Positions 40,858 to 51,705 of a stretch of 64,000 nucleotides of DNA are shown here, one piece after another (position 1 is the first letter of the stretch; each line of letters begins with the position of its first letter). The stretch comes from UBA4459 sp963776205 (GTDB lineage Bacteria > Bacteroidota > Bacteroidia > Bacteroidales > F082): positions 682,001 through 746,000 of the forward strand of contig CAVZLR010000004.1 in the NCBI GenBank assembly GCA_963776205.1, written 5' to 3'. Made by a program: the position numbers and the translations under genes. The notes below the pieces were generated by a model that did no database searches, had not been told where the DNA came from, and saw nothing but the letters and a program-made list of their open reading frames with translations.

Positions 40858-42774
40858 ATGACCATACAAAAAGGAACGATAGACATTAAAACGGAAAATA
40901 TATTTCCGATCATTAAGAAATTCCTCTATTCCGATCATGAAATTTTCCTGAGAGAGTTGGTTTCCAACGCAACAGATGCCACACAGAAATTGAAAACCCT
41001 TGCATCGATGGGCAAATTTAAAGAAGAACTTGGCGATTTGACCATACAGATTGAAGTCGATAAGAAGAACAAGACACTGACAGTTCGCGATAGGGGTATC
41101 GGCATGACAGGTGAAGAAGTTGAAAAATATATCAACCAGATTGCTTTTTCAAGCGCTGAAGAATTTGTAAAAAAATTCAAAACTAAATCTGAAGCAGAAC
41201 AAAACGCCATCATCGGTCATTTCGGACTTGGATTCTATTCTTCATTTATGGTATCCGAAAAAGTAGAGATAAAAACAAAAACCTATAAAAAGGGAGGTAA
41301 AACCAAAGCAGTTAGATGGGAATGCGATGGCAGTCCTGAATATTCGCTCGAAGAAATTGACAAAACTGAGAGAGGTACTGAGGTAATTCTTCACATCGAT
41401 AAAGAAAATAAAGAATTCCTGGAAGAATATAAGATCAAGGAATTGCTGAATAAATATTGTAAATTTTTACCAGTTCCTATCCAGTTTGGCACTGAAAAGA
41501 TGCACGAACCCATTGAAGGTGAAAAAGACAAAGATGGCAACCAGAAGACCAAAGAAGTTGAAAAGCCATTTATCGTAAACAATACGAAACCGCTGTGGAA
41601 GACAAAACCTTCAGATGCCACCGATGAGGATTACAAAAAATTCTATCGCGAATTATATCCCTATACATTCGACGAGCCTTTATTCCACATCCATTTAAAC
41701 GTAGACTATCCGTTCAACCTTACTGGAATTCTCTATTTCCCTAAAGTGAAAAAGGATTATGAATTACAACGAAATAAAATCCAGTTGTACAGCAACCAGG
41801 TTTTTGTAACCGATTCGGTTGAAGGCATTGTTCCAGACTTCTTAACTTTACTACATGGCGTAATTGATTCACCGGATATTCCGCTGAATGTAAGTCGTTC
41901 TTACCTACAAAGTGATCAGAGTGTTAAAAAGATCTCAGGTTATATTACTCGCAAAGTTGCGGATAAGCTAAGCGAGCTATTCAAAAAAGACCGCGAATCA
42001 TTCGAAAAGAAATGGGATGATATAAAGATATTTATTGAATATGGAATGATCTCAGAAGAGAAATTCTATGAAAAAGCAGTAAAATTTGCTTTGGTAAAAA
42101 ATACGGATGGTAAATTTTTCACGCTTGACGAATATAAAACCCATATCGAGAATACCCAAAAAGATAAAGACAATAAGCTGGTATATCTTTATGCTAATGA
42201 TCTGGATCAACAGCACTCATACATTGAAACGGCAAAAGCACGTGGCTATGATGTATTGTTGATGGATGGTGCTTTGGATAACCACTTTGTAAATACCATG
42301 GAGCAAAAATTTGCAGATACCAGTTTTGCCCGTGTCGATTCAAATACGATAGACAAACTGATCAAAAAGGAAGACGAAGCCCCTTCAAAATTGGATGACA
42401 AGGAGAAAGACAAATTGAAAGAAGCTTTTGAAAGGAATATTGATAAAGAGAAATTCAATATTGTATTCGAAAACCTGAGCGAAACAGATATGCCGGTGGT
42501 AATTATGCAAAATGAATTTATGCGCAGGATGAAAGATATGGAAGCCATTGGCGGTGGCGGAGGTATGATGGGTTTGGGTGGTTTACCTGAGACTTATGAA
42601 ATGGTGCTGAACACGAACAACCCGCTGCTGGGTAAAGTCATTGCTGAGAAAAGCAAAAAGAAACAGGATGCGCTAATCAGCCAGATGTATGATTTGGCTC
42701 GTATTTCAAAGAATCTTCTTAAAGGTAAGGAGCTTACAGAATTTGTTAAACGAAGCATTACCATTATTGAATAG
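40858..42774 (+). CDS. htpG: molecular chaperone HtpG (Hsp90)
   Basis: The start at ATG 40858 gives the canonical N-terminus MTIQKGTIDIKTENIFPIIK and 638 residues; a longer reading from 40792 adds an unconserved peptide. GHKL ATPase motifs: EIFLRELVSNATDATQKL (N box), TVRDRGIGMTGEEVEKYINQ, IIGHFGLGFYSSFMVSEKVE. Middle domain with DSPDIPLNVSRSYLQSDQSV, including the conserved Arg. The C-terminal dimerisation domain (PVVIMQNEFMRRMKD) has a Gly/Met-rich linker GGGGGMMGLGGLPET. An ATP-dependent cytosolic chaperone. Unbroken, with a strong terminator after it. Confidence 0.97.
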   Translation: MTIQKGTIDIKTENIFPIIKKFLYSDHEIFLRELVSNATDATQKLKTLASMGKFKEELGDLTIQIEVDKKNKTLTVRDRGIGMTGEEVEKYINQIAFSSAEEFVKKFKTKSEAEQNAIIGHFGLGFYSSFMVSEKVEIKTKTYKKGGKTKAVRWECDGSPEYSLEEIDKTERGTEVILHIDKENKEFLEEYKIKELLNKYCKFLPVPIQFGTEKMHEPIEGEKDKDGNQKTKEVEKPFIVNNTKPLWKTKPSDATDEDYKKFYRELYPYTFDEPLFHIHLNVDYPFNLTGILYFPKVKKDYELQRNKIQLYSNQVFVTDSVEGIVPDFLTLLHGVIDSPDIPLNVSRSYLQSDQSVKKISGYITRKVADKLSELFKKDRESFEKKWDDIKIFIEYGMISEEKFYEKAVKFALVKNTDGKFFTLDEYKTHIENTQKDKDNKLVYLYANDLDQQHSYIETAKARGYDVLLMDGALDNHFVNTMEQKFADTSFARVDSNTIDKLIKKEDEAPSKLDDKEKDKLKEAFERNIDKEKFNIVFENLSETDMPVVIMQNEFMRRMKDMEAIGGGGGMMGLGGLPETYEMVLNTNNPLLGKVIAEKSKKKQDALISQMYDLARISKNLLKGKELTEFVKRSITIIE

Positions 42775-42800
42775 TACGGAAAGTTAATATTTATAATTTC

Positions 42801-42835
42801 AAGGAGTCTGAAAAACACAGGCTCCTTTTTTTTAT
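42801..42835 (+). terminator. rho-independent terminator of htpG
   Basis: Stem AAGGAGTCTG (42801-42810) / CAGGCTCCTT (42818-42827) with one mismatch, then eight T. The T-run ends a few bases before the ATG at 42840, so the next gene needs its own start signal very close by or read-through. Confidence 0.88.
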
Positions 42836-42839
42836 TTTT

Positions 42840-43424
42840 ATGTTTCAATTTAATTCAACCTTGATGCATGATTTAAGAGACTTATTAATGTCTGAAATGT
42901 CAAGGAGGAACACAGATTTCATAAAAGATATTGTGTTATCCAATAAAGCCTTGTTCGAAGATCTTTTTAAATTGATATTGCTGAATGAAGAACCCATTTC
43001 AAGGCGTGCTATTTGGGTAGTAGACGTCATTTCAGAAATTGAGCCTGATATGCTTAAATCTTATTTAGATGACCTTATTGCTGCGCTAAAAGATTTCAGT
43101 CATGATGGTCTTAAAAGGCATACGCTGCGAATCCTGGCAAGATATGATCTTAGTATAGATCAATTCATGCCTATTCTTGATATTTGTTTGCATTATTTGG
43201 GGTCAGAAAAAGAAAGTGTTGCTGTCAGGTACCAAGCTATGCATCTACTATATAAAATGTCAAATAAAGAACATGGATTAAAGTATGAGTTGGTGACAGT
43301 CATTGAATTGCAGATGCATGGAGGAAGCACTGGTTTACAAAATCAAAGTGTCAAAATATTGAAAACAGTTAAAAAAAGAAATCAACAAACTCGAAAGAAA
43401 ATAAACAGTCAATCCAAATTTTAG
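42840..43424 (+). CDS. HEAT/ARM-like helical protein
   Basis: 194 residues starting MFQFNSTLMHDLRDLLMSEM. The protein is almost all helical with repeated pairs such as PISRRAIWVVDVISEIEPDM, LKSYLDDLIAALKDFSHDGL and KRHTLRILARYDLSIDQFMP, like HEAT-type adaptor proteins; the C-terminal tail is basic (KTVKKRNQQTRKKINSQ). No catalytic motif or signal peptide is visible, so it is likely a cytoplasmic scaffold. Unbroken. It starts immediately after the htpG terminator; real but of unknown function. Confidence 0.6.
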   Translation: MFQFNSTLMHDLRDLLMSEMSRRNTDFIKDIVLSNKALFEDLFKLILLNEEPISRRAIWVVDVISEIEPDMLKSYLDDLIAALKDFSHDGLKRHTLRILARYDLSIDQFMPILDICLHYLGSEKESVAVRYQAMHLLYKMSNKEHGLKYELVTVIELQMHGGSTGLQNQSVKILKTVKKRNQQTRKKINSQSKF

Positions 43425-43453
43425 TATTTTAGCTTTCCTCAAAAACATACATC

Positions 43454-44046
43454 ATGAAAAAAAGCTGGATAATAATTGCAATAGTTGTTGTTATAGGAAT
43501 ACTCGCTGTACAGCTGGGTAAAAGGTGCCTATAACCAAATGGTTACACAAAGTGAAACCGTAGATAAACATTGGGCTGATGTTGAAAATGTCTATCAGCG
43601 TCGTGCTGACCTCATTCCAAATCTGGTAGCTACCGTAAAAGGTTATGCATCGCATGAAAGAGAAACACTGGAAGGTGTGATCAATGCACGGGCAAAAGCT
43701 ACTCAAACCACAATCAATGCCGGAGAACTGACTCCTGAAAGCATGGCTGCATTCCAGCAGGCCCAGGATGGTTTAAGTTCTGCATTGTCGCGTTTAATGG
43801 TAGTTGTTGAAAGATACCCGGACCTGAAAGCCAATCAGAATTTCCTTGAATTACAGGCACAACTGGAAGGAACTGAAAACAGGATAACCATTGAACGGCA
43901 AAAATTCAATGAAGCTGCACGACAATACAATACATATATCAAAGTTATTTCCTAAAAACATGTTGGCCAATATCTTCGGATTTGATGTAAAACCCTACTT
44001 CGAAGCACAACAGGGAGCTGAAACAGCACCTAAAGTAGAGTTTTAA
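43454..44046 (+). CDS. lemA: LemA family protein, frame-broken
   Basis: ATG 43454 starts MKKSWIIIAIVVVIGILAVQ, the single TM anchor, then YNQMVTQSETVDKHWADVEN, VYQRRADLIPNLVATVKGYA (LemA signature RADLIPNLVxTVKGYA), SRLMVVVERYPDLKANQNFL and ENRITIERQKFNEAARQYNT. Breaks near 43518 and 43955 restore the C-terminus LANIFGFDVKPYFEAQQGAE, with stop at 44044-44046. About 196 residues. LemA proteins are paired with TPM-domain proteins, as here, in an unknown envelope quality-control role. Confidence 0.9.
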
Positions 44047-44071
44047 ATAAATATTCATTAAATCTGTAAAG

Positions 44072-44517
44072 ATGGGAACTTCAGCAAGACGTTTTTTTAA
44101 CAAGCGGGAAAAAGATGAAATCCAGAAGGCAATCCTGAATGCCGAATTGGACACTTCAGGCGAGATACAGGGTGCATATTGAAACCCATTGTGAAGCAGA
44201 GGTACTTGACAGGACTGCCTATTTATTTAAAAAAATAGGGATGCAAAAAACAGAACTCCGAAATGGGGTACTCATATACCTCGCTGTTGAATCAAGGAAA
44301 TTCGCCATCATTGGTGATAAAGGTATTAATGCAGTAGTGCCTGAAAATTTCTGGGATGACATTAAAAATAAAATGGCTGACACACTTTGAGAAAGGAGAA
44401 TTCGTTATAGGGTTATCAGAAGGAATAGAGAGTGCCGGAAAACAATTAAAAAGACATTTTCCGAGGCATTCAGATGATATTAATGAATTATCCGATGAAA
44501 TATCATTTGGAAAATAA
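44072..44517 (+). CDS. TPM-domain protein (first of two), frame-broken
   Basis: From ATG 44072: MGTSARRFFNKREKDEIQKA, ILNAELDTSGEIRVHIETHC, KKIGMQKTELRNGVLIYLAV and GDKGINAVVPENFWDDIKNK, i.e. a TPM (YgcG/TPM_phosphatase) fold. Breaks near 44160 and 44395 lead to GLSEGIESAGKQLKRHFPRH and DDINELSDEISFGK. About 148 residues, without the signal peptide or Gly-rich tail of its neighbour, so it is probably cytoplasmic. It overlaps nothing but is 25 nt from lemA and 35 nt from the next TPM gene. Confidence 0.85.
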
Positions 44518-44552
44518 TAAGAATAGATACAAGAATACAATTTTTTAGATCA

Positions 44553-45355
44553 ATGCCCACCAGATTAACCCATATAGTACTTTCTTTGCTTTTATGTTAT
44601 TATATGCAACATACCAGATGTTTAGCTGATATTCCTCCCAGGCCTTCCCCACCCCGCCTGGTAAACGACCTAGCTGATATTTTAACAGAACAGCAGGAAA
44701 ATGCACTGGAAAGAAAATTGGTAAATTTTAATGATACCACATCCAATCAAATCGCTATTGTAATAGTCAAATCCCTGGATGGCTATGACCCCAATATGTT
44801 TGCCTATGAAATTGGTGAAAAATGGCAGGTGGGTCAAAAAGAATTCAACAATGGTGTTGTCGTCTTGGTAAAACCCAAATATGGGAACGACAGAGGCCGG
44901 GTCGCTATTCAGGCAGGTTATGGACTGGAACCTGTTATTACTGACGCCATAAGTAAAAGGATAATTGAAAATGAAATGATCCCCGAATTCAGAAACAATG
45001 ATTATTATCAGGGAATTGACAAAGCTACTGATGTGCTGATGGCATTGGCAGCCGGTGAAATTTCCGCTGATGGTTATGGTAAAAGTGTTAATGCTACACC
45101 ACTTGCTGCTTTATTCCATTCCTCATTTTCATTATTATTTTTATCCTTATCCGGGTAAGCAATGCCAAATCAAGAAGTTTAGGTGGCGACTGCCTTTCTG
45201 GACAGCCATTATGGTTGGGTAGCAACATGGGCAGGTCATCAGGAAACTGGAGCAGTTTTTCAGGAGGTAGCTCAGGTTTTGGTGGCGGAGGTGGTGGTTT
45301 CGGCGGTTTCGGTGGTGGAAGTTTTGGTGGTGGCGGCGCCAGTGGAAGCTGGTAA
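44553..45355 (+). CDS. TPM-domain membrane protein with Gly-rich tail, frame-broken
   Basis: ATG 44553 with signal-like MPTRLTHIVLSLLLCYYMQH, then PPRLVNDLADILTEQQENAL, SNQIAIVIVKSLDGYDPNMF, EKWQVGQKEFNNGVVVLVKP and DRGRVAIQAGYGLEPVITDA, a complete TPM domain. After breaks near 45090 and 45170 a TM segment (IPFLIFIIIFILIRVSNAKS) is followed by a Gly/Ser/Phe tail (GGSSGFGGGGGGFGGFGGGS...GASGSW) with TAA at 45353-45355. This is the YgcG-type form. About 267 residues. Third gene of the lemA-TPM-TPM unit. Confidence 0.88.
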
Positions 45356-45378
45356 TAATTGTACATATATCCAGTATA

Positions 45379-45404
45379 AACTTATGTAAATATATACATA
45401 AGTT
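45379..45404. terminator. 10-bp perfect inverted repeat between the TPM genes and actA
   Basis: AACTTATGTA (45379-45388), six bases, TACATAAGTT (45395-45404). It lies 23 nt after the TPM stop; no T-run follows, so it could be a weak terminator or an operator for the act operon. The rest of the 45405-45587 spacer holds two shorter inverted repeats (AGAGCG/CGCTCT near 45450-45475; GTTAAA/TTTAAC near 45517-45534). Confidence 0.4.
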
Positions 45405-45502
45405 ATTAACATAAAAACCCCTATTTTATTGATTATCTTTTAGTTTTGAGAGCGTTAATTATTAAAATGCGCTCTATAGTTTTATTTTGACAATAAATTG
45501 AA

Positions 45503-45510
45503 TATTTTTG
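45503..45510 (+). promoter_or_regulatory. -7 box upstream of actA
   Basis: TATTTTTG matches TAnnTTTG. The closest upstream TTTG (45486-45489) is only 13 nt away, too near for a -33 box. The implied leader to ATG 45588 is about 70 nt. Confidence 0.38.
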
Positions 45511-45587
45511 AAGTCTGTTAAATAGTAGTTTAACACTTCTTTAACATTTACCAGAAAACAACAATTATTATAGATAATATTTACACC

Positions 45588-46783
45588 ATGATCTTTAACG
45601 TTAGCGTTATTAAAAACTTTTTGACGATCAAAAGGTTTTTACTCAGTGGTTTTTTCACCTTATTATTATTCACTAACCTTTCTTTCGGTCAAACTGCGGA
45701 AGCGGAAAGCTAATTTCGTTGTTTGTAAAGCCTGTCATACTATTGGCGGCGGAAAGCTCGTAGGTCCTGATCTGCAAGGTGTGACAGAACGCCATGATGA
45801 GGCGTGGCTGATCAAATTCATTCAAAATTCACAGGAACTCATTAATGCCGGCGACCCAGTAGCTGTAAAGGTTTTTGAGGAGAATAATAAAATACCCATG
45901 CCTCCCAATAATTTGACACCTGATCAAATAAGGGATATTCTGTTATACATCGAAAATGGAGGTAAAGTAGCAGCATCAGAAGTTGGGGAAACAGAAAGGA
46001 GGTCGCAATTGAAGAAGTGGTTGAAGAAGACGCAAGTACTGAATTACTGGCAGAAATGAAAAGAGACGATGCACGTCATTTGCAGGCCACATTCATTGCT
46101 ATGGTGGTCCTTACTGTTGCTCTCTCTGTTCGATTTGCTGGTAACAAAGATCGTAAAGCAAAAATGGATTCACTATAGTGGTTATCATCATCTGCATTAA
46201 TCATCAGTGGCGAAGTAATTTTTGTGGAAGCAAGCAACCTGGGTCGGCAGCAATATTATCAACCGGAACAGCCTGTCTGGTTTTCGCATAAAGTGCATGC
46301 CGGGCAAAACCAGATCGATTGCAAATACTGCCACTTTACTGCTGATAAAAGTATGCATTCAGGTATTCCACCTGTTGCAGTTTGTATGAATTGCCACAAC
46401 CAGGTAAAAAAAGGAAAAGTTACAGGAGAAGCAGAAATTGCAAAAGTTATTGAATGCCTATAACAATGGTGAACCCATTGAATGGGTAAAAGTGCATAAC
46501 CTCCCCGACCATGTATATTTCAACCATGCCCAGCATGTAAATGTGGGCAAAATGGATTGTACGGAATGTCATGGTGATGTTGCTAAGATGGATGAGATCA
46601 TCCAGGTAAACGATTTAAGCATGGGTTGGTGTATCGATTGTCACAGAACCAAAGAAGTGCAGTTTTCCAATAAGTTTTATGATCAATACAAACAACTGCA
46701 TGAAGAAATAGCTAAAGGCGAAAAGAGTAAAGTTCTTGTTACCGATGTCGGTGGTGAGGATTGTCAAAAGATGTCATTATTAA
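45588..46783 (+). CDS. actA: alternative complex III subunit ActA, multihaem cytochrome c, frame-broken
   Basis: ATG 45588 with a signal/anchor RFLLSGFFTLLLFTNLSFGQ. First haem motif CKACHTIGGGKLVGPDLQGV sits in a monohaem cytochrome c domain ending PMPPNNLTPDQIRDILLYIE. After breaks near 45710, 46005-46200 comes a TM segment and a C-terminal multihaem part with CKYCH, CMNCH, CTECH, CIDCH and, once one extra A near 46771 is removed, CQKCHY followed by TAA at 46781-46783. So six haem sites in all. ACIII oxidises menaquinol and passes electrons to a cytochrome or oxidase; ActA is the haem subunit. A continuous frame from here into actB is an artefact. Confidence 0.9.
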
Positions 46784-46812
46784 TCAGAAATTTAAAATTC
46801 CATTTGAATACC

Positions 46813-49767
46813 ATGGATAAACTATACTGGCAAAGTCTGGATCATTACAAAGATTTAAAGGAACAGGCAAGTCCTGGAAAAACAAAACCTGAGCCCGAGT
46901 TTTCGATTGAAGGACTTGACGAATCAGAAATAAAAGGTCAGTCGAGCAGACGTGATTTTTTAAAAATGCTTGGATTTTCAGTAAGTGCAGTAGCACTGGT
47001 ATCAAGTTGCCAGATGCCTGTAAGAAAAGCCATCCCGTTGCTGAACCAACCACAAGATCTGATTCCGGGTGTCCCCAACTTTTACGCATCTACATTTTAT
47101 GATGGTAATGATTATTGCAGCATTCTTGTAAAAACAAGTGAAAGTCGACCTATCAAAATAGAAGGCAATGATCAGTCAAAAATAACAAAGGGTGGTACCA
47201 ATGCCCGTGCACAGGCATCTGTGCTTAATTTATATGACGATGCGCGATTAAAAAATCCGCGCTTGGGTAAGGTTGATTCGGATTGGGAAACCATCGATCG
47301 TGATATCCTTAATAAACTTCAGGATGCAAAAGAAAGTGGTAGAAAAGTTATATTGCTAACATCTACCATTATCAGTCCTTCTACAAGGCAGTTAATCAAT
47401 GAGTTTGTAAGTGAATATCCAAATATAAAATGGATTCAGCGCGACACCATAAGTTATGCTGCCATGAGGAAAGCCAATGAACTGAATTTCGGACAAAGTA
47501 TCATCCCTAATTATCACTTTGACAAAGCCGATACTATTGTAAGTTTCAATGCTGACTTTCTTGGAAACTGGCTGCTACCGGTGGCTTTTACAAAGCAATT
47601 CTCTTCCAAAAGAAAACTTACAGCTGAAAATAAAGAATTAAACAGGCTTTATCAATTCGAAAGTAACTTATCATTGACAGGTGCCAATGCGGATTATCGT
47701 ACAGCTATCAAGCCATCAGAAGAGTCAACGCTATTATTAAATTTATATAATGAAATTGCAAACGCTTTAGGTGCTAAGACTTTTAGTGCGCCTGCTTCAG
47801 ATATTGATGTTTCAAAAGCATCTGGCGATTTGTTGGCCAGCAAAGGAAAATCAATAGTTGTTTCCGGAACCAATAATTTGAACATTCAGTTAATCGTAAA
47901 TGCCATCAATAACCTGCTTGGTAATTATGGCCAAACTATAGACGCAGCAACACCTATTCATCTCAACCAGGCTGATGAAACTGATATGCAGCAACTGGTT
48001 AAAGACATGAATGCAGGTAAAATAAGCGGGCTTTTAGTTTATAATACCAACCCTGCCTACGATTATGTTGATGCAAAAAGTTTTATAGAAGGATTAAGTA
48101 AAGTTGATTTCAAAGTAAGTTTTGCCGAAACTTTAGATGAAACTGCAGAACTATCTGACTTTTTGTGTACAACCAATAATTATCTTGAATCGTGGGATGA
48201 TGCAGAGCCAATCAAAGGTTCATTATAGTTTTACACAACCTACCATCAGGCCTATATTTAACACGCGCCAGTTCCAGGATAATCTGTTGAAATGGTTGAA
48301 CCTGAATTTTGATTATAGCTGCCTATATGGAATCGCATTGGAACTCAATGTTATCCCAGCATGAAGAAGCAATGGGTAATTTCTCGGAAACCTGGAATAA
48401 ACTTAAACATGATGGTGTTTTCCAGCATGATGCCGAAGAATCTGAGCAGCCAGCATTTACTGATCAGGAATTAAAAGCAACAGATCCACTAGCTAATGGT
48501 ATTGAGTTGGCATTGTATGAAAAAATGTCCATTGGTACAGGTAAAATATGCAAATAACCCTTGGTTGCAGGAAATGCCTGATCCGATTACAACTGTTACA
48601 TGGGACAATTATGTTTGCATCCCCGTTGGTTTTGCTAAAGAGAAATCGTTAAAGTACGAAGATGTTGTTCTGGTTAATGGTGAATTTGAATTGCCAGTGG
48701 TCGTGCAACCAGGTCAAGCCAGTGGAACAGTTTCTATAGCGCTTGGGTATGGAAGAACAGCTGCAGGAAAAGCCGGAAATGGAATAGGAAAAAGTGCATA
48801 TCAATTGCAAAACTCAGCAAATGGATATACAGAAATCAGCTGGAACAATTGTTACTGTTGAGAAGGTAGAAGGTGAAACTTACGAGCTTGCAGCTACCCA
48901 GATACATCACAATATGGAAGATCGGCCAATTGTGCGTGAGACTACCCTCGATAAATTCAAAGAAAACCCAATTTCCGGAAATGAACAGCATGTTCTTGAT
49001 GAGAAGAATAACGTAACCTTATACACGAAAGTGGATTACGATGGTATCCATTGGGGAATGACCATTGATTTAACAAGTTGCACCGGATGTGCTAACTGTG
49101 TGATTGCCTGCCAGGCTGAAAACAATGTGCCCGTTATTGGTAAAGACCAGGTGCGCAGAAGAAGAATAATGCACTGGATGCGGATAGACCGTTATTATTC
49201 AGCTGACCCTGAAAATCCGGAAGTACATCATATGCCGGTCATGTGCCAACATTGTGATAATGCTCCTTGTGAAAATGTTTGCCCAGTAGCAGCTACAAAC
49301 CATAGTAATGAAGGGTTAAATCAGATGGCATACAACCGGTGCATCGGAACTCGCTATTGCATCAATAACTGTCCTTATAAAGTGAGGAGATTTAACTGGT
49401 ATGAATTTGCAAACAACAACAAGTTCGATTACAATATGAACAGTGAATTGGGCAAACTGGTACTGAATCCGGATGTTATTGTTCGCCAGCGTGGTGTAGT
49501 TGAAAAATGTTCGCTCTGTGTGCAGCGTTTGCAAGCTAAAAAACTTGAAGCTAAAATGGAAAACCGTGCCTTAGTGGATGGTGAAGTTCAAACCGCCTGC
49601 TCGCAATCATGCCCGACAAATGCAATTACACTTTGGAAACCTGAAAGATGAAAATAGTCATGGTGGTTCAGGATAATAAATCAGAACGAACCTATCATTT
49701 ATTAGAGCAATTGCATACACTTCCGTCAACGAGTTATTTAACAAAGGTCAGAAATAAAGAATCTTAG
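46813..49767 (+). CDS. actB: alternative complex III subunit ActB, molybdopterin-like plus Fe-S, frame-broken
   Basis: ATG 46813 (MDKLYWQSLDHYKDLKEQAS). A twin-arginine-like signal SSRRDFLKMLGFSVSAVALV and Cys precede a molybdopterin-oxidoreductase-like domain (ILVKTSESRPIKIEGNDQSK, TKGGTNARAQASVLNLYDDA, SGLLVYNTNPAYDYVDA). The C-terminal third carries four Fe-S clusters: CTGCANCVIACQAENNVPVI, CQHCDNAPCENVCPVAATNH, CIGTRYCINNCPYKVRRFNW and CSLCVQRLQAKK with ACSQSCPTNA. Breaks near 48200, 48360, 48555, 48850 and 49645; the last restores the tail HLLEQLHTLPSTSYLTKVRN. About 984 residues. Family knowledge: ActB lacks the Mo cofactor and serves as an electron relay. Confidence 0.92.
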
Positions 49768-49800
49768 TATTAAATCAGAGAAAGACTAAACTGAAATACA

Positions 49801-51182
49801 ATGTATAATACCAGAGTCAGAGGAATATTAATTCACGGCAATAAAACCTACTCCGATGTAAGCAGGGATATCATCAAACCCATGGATGATAAAACCCCGC
49901 TTTGGTGGTGGGTAACTGCCTTCCTTGCCACAGGTGCCCTTGTTTTGGGGTGTGTGGGGTTTTTACAACACCATTTCAACAGGTATTGGAGAATGGGGAC
50001 TGAATAATAATGTGGCATGGGGATGGGCCATCATCAATTTTGTCTGGTGGATAGGTATCGGACATGCCGGAACTGCATTTTCCATTTTCCTGCTTATCCT
50101 TCGTCAGAAATGGCGGACTTCCATCAACAGGGCTGCTGAAGCCATGACCATTTTTGCGGTTATGGCAGCGGGATTATTCCCACTCATTCATATGGGCCGT
50201 ATATGGGATGGGTTTTTTATCTTTCCATACTGGAATACCCGCGGACCCTTGTGGGATAACTTTAACTCACCACTATTCTGGGATGTGGTCGCCATCAGTA
50301 CTTATTTCATGGCATCGTTTGTTTTCTGGTATATTGGAATGATCCCTGATTTTGCAACTATCAGGGAAAGAACAACATCACAGATTAAAAAGAAAGTATA
50401 TGGCATCCTCAGTTTTGGATGGATTGGCAATGCCAAAGGCTGGCTACGTTTTGAAACTGCTGCATTATTGCTGGGTGGCATGGCTGCACCACTTGTAGTT
50501 TCTGTTCACTCCATTGTATCTATGGACTTTTCAGTTTCCGTTATTCCAGGTTGGCATACAACGATTTTCCCGCCTTATTTCGTAGTCGGTGCTATTTTCT
50601 CCGGATTCGGTATGGTGTTAACACTGATGATCGTCATGCGGAAGATATATAAGTTTAAAGATTATGTAACCGATGGGCACCTGGATGCCATCGCCAGGAT
50701 CTTGACATTTATTTCGCTGATCATGGGAACTGCCTATACTACTGAGCTATTTATGGCGTGGTATAGCGGTAACGAATATGAATTATTTACATTTATGCAG
50801 AACCGGGTGACCGGTGAATATAAATATGCATTCTGGGCAATGATCACCTGCAATGCGATCATACCACAGTTATTCTGGTTTAAAAGTATCAGAAAGAACA
50901 TCACCATCGTTTTTATCATTTCGCTGTTCATTAACCTGGGTATGTGGTTCGAACGTTATGTGATCGTGGTAACATCACTTTCAAAAGACTTTTTACCTGC
51001 AACATGGGCAACTTATCAGCCAACTATCACTGAAATTGCTGTTTTTTCAGGAACAATCGGATTATTTGTACTTGGGCGTTCTTGCCTTCTTCCGCTTTGT
51101 TCCGACAATAGCTATAAGTGAAGTAAAAGGTGTATTAAAAGAAACAACAACATTAAAATCATTTACCGATGAACAACACTAA
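49801..51182 (+). CDS. actC: alternative complex III subunit ActC, NrfD-like quinol-binding membrane protein, frame-broken
   Basis: ATG 49801 starts MYNTRVRGILIHGNKTYSDV, then SRDIIKPMDDKTPLWWWVTA. A break near 49965 joins to VAWGWAIINFVWWIGIGHAG and about ten TM helices (FSIFLLILRQKWRTSINRAA, PLVVSVHSIVSMDFSVSVIP, FVVGAIFSGFGMVLTLMIVM), the NrfD/PsrC fold. A break near 51090 restores the C-terminus FFRFVPTIAISEVKGVLKET, ending TAA at 51180-51182. About 460 residues. It carries a quinol site in the membrane. Its last codons overlap the start of actD by 14 nt. Confidence 0.92.
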
Positions 51183-51685
51183 TATTATCGGCGTTTATGA
51201 AGATGAAGATGTTCTGCTAAAAGCAATAGACGAACTTCAGGAAAATCGATATTAAGATATCGGATGTGTATTCGCCCATCCCGATTCATGGCGTATTTGA
51301 GAAATTAAAGCTGACAACCAGGTTGCCTTTTGCAACATTTATATATGGAGCAATTGGCGCCGTATCTGTATTTGCATTTCTATATTGGACATCTGTAGTT
51401 AGTTATCCGTTGAAATTTGGAGGAAAACCACTGAACACCTTATCATTCATCATTATCATGTTTGTACTCACCATTTTCGTTGGCACTTTATTTACTTTCC
51501 TCACATATTTTATTCGTGAAAAAATGTATCCTGGTAAGAAGGTAACATTCCTGTTCCGCGGACAACCAATGATCAGTTTGCCATTATAATTGAAAAGGAC
51601 CAGGATATGAGTGCTGCCGAAGCTTAAAAAAGTAAATGACTTACTGAAAAAGACTGGTGCGGTGGAAATTAAAGAATCTGAGTAA
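51169..51685 (+). CDS. actD: alternative complex III subunit ActD (DUF3341), frame-broken
   Basis: ATG 51169, within the end of actC, gives MNNTNIIGVYEDEDVLLKAI, DELQEN, then after a break near 51245 DIKISDVYSPIPIHGVFEKL, two TM helices (LPFATFIYGAIGAVSVFAFL and FIIIMFVLTIFVGTLFTFLT) and KMYPGKKVTFLFRGQPMIS. A break near 51585 restores IIEKDQDMSAAEAKKVNDLL with stop at 51683-51685. About 172 residues, the standard DUF3341 size. A membrane subunit of the complex that contacts ActC/ActF. Confidence 0.88.
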
Positions 51686-51705
51686 CATTTTAAAATTAAT
51701 GAAAC

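Noticed and set aside
45094..45366. Proline-rich minus-strand ORF
   Set aside because: It is the antisense of the Gly/Ser/Phe-rich tail of the TPM protein; GG codons read backwards as Pro.
46438..48228. ActA-ActB fused subunit
   Set aside because: One extra A near 46771 explains the read-through; separate stop (46783) and start (46813) are recovered.
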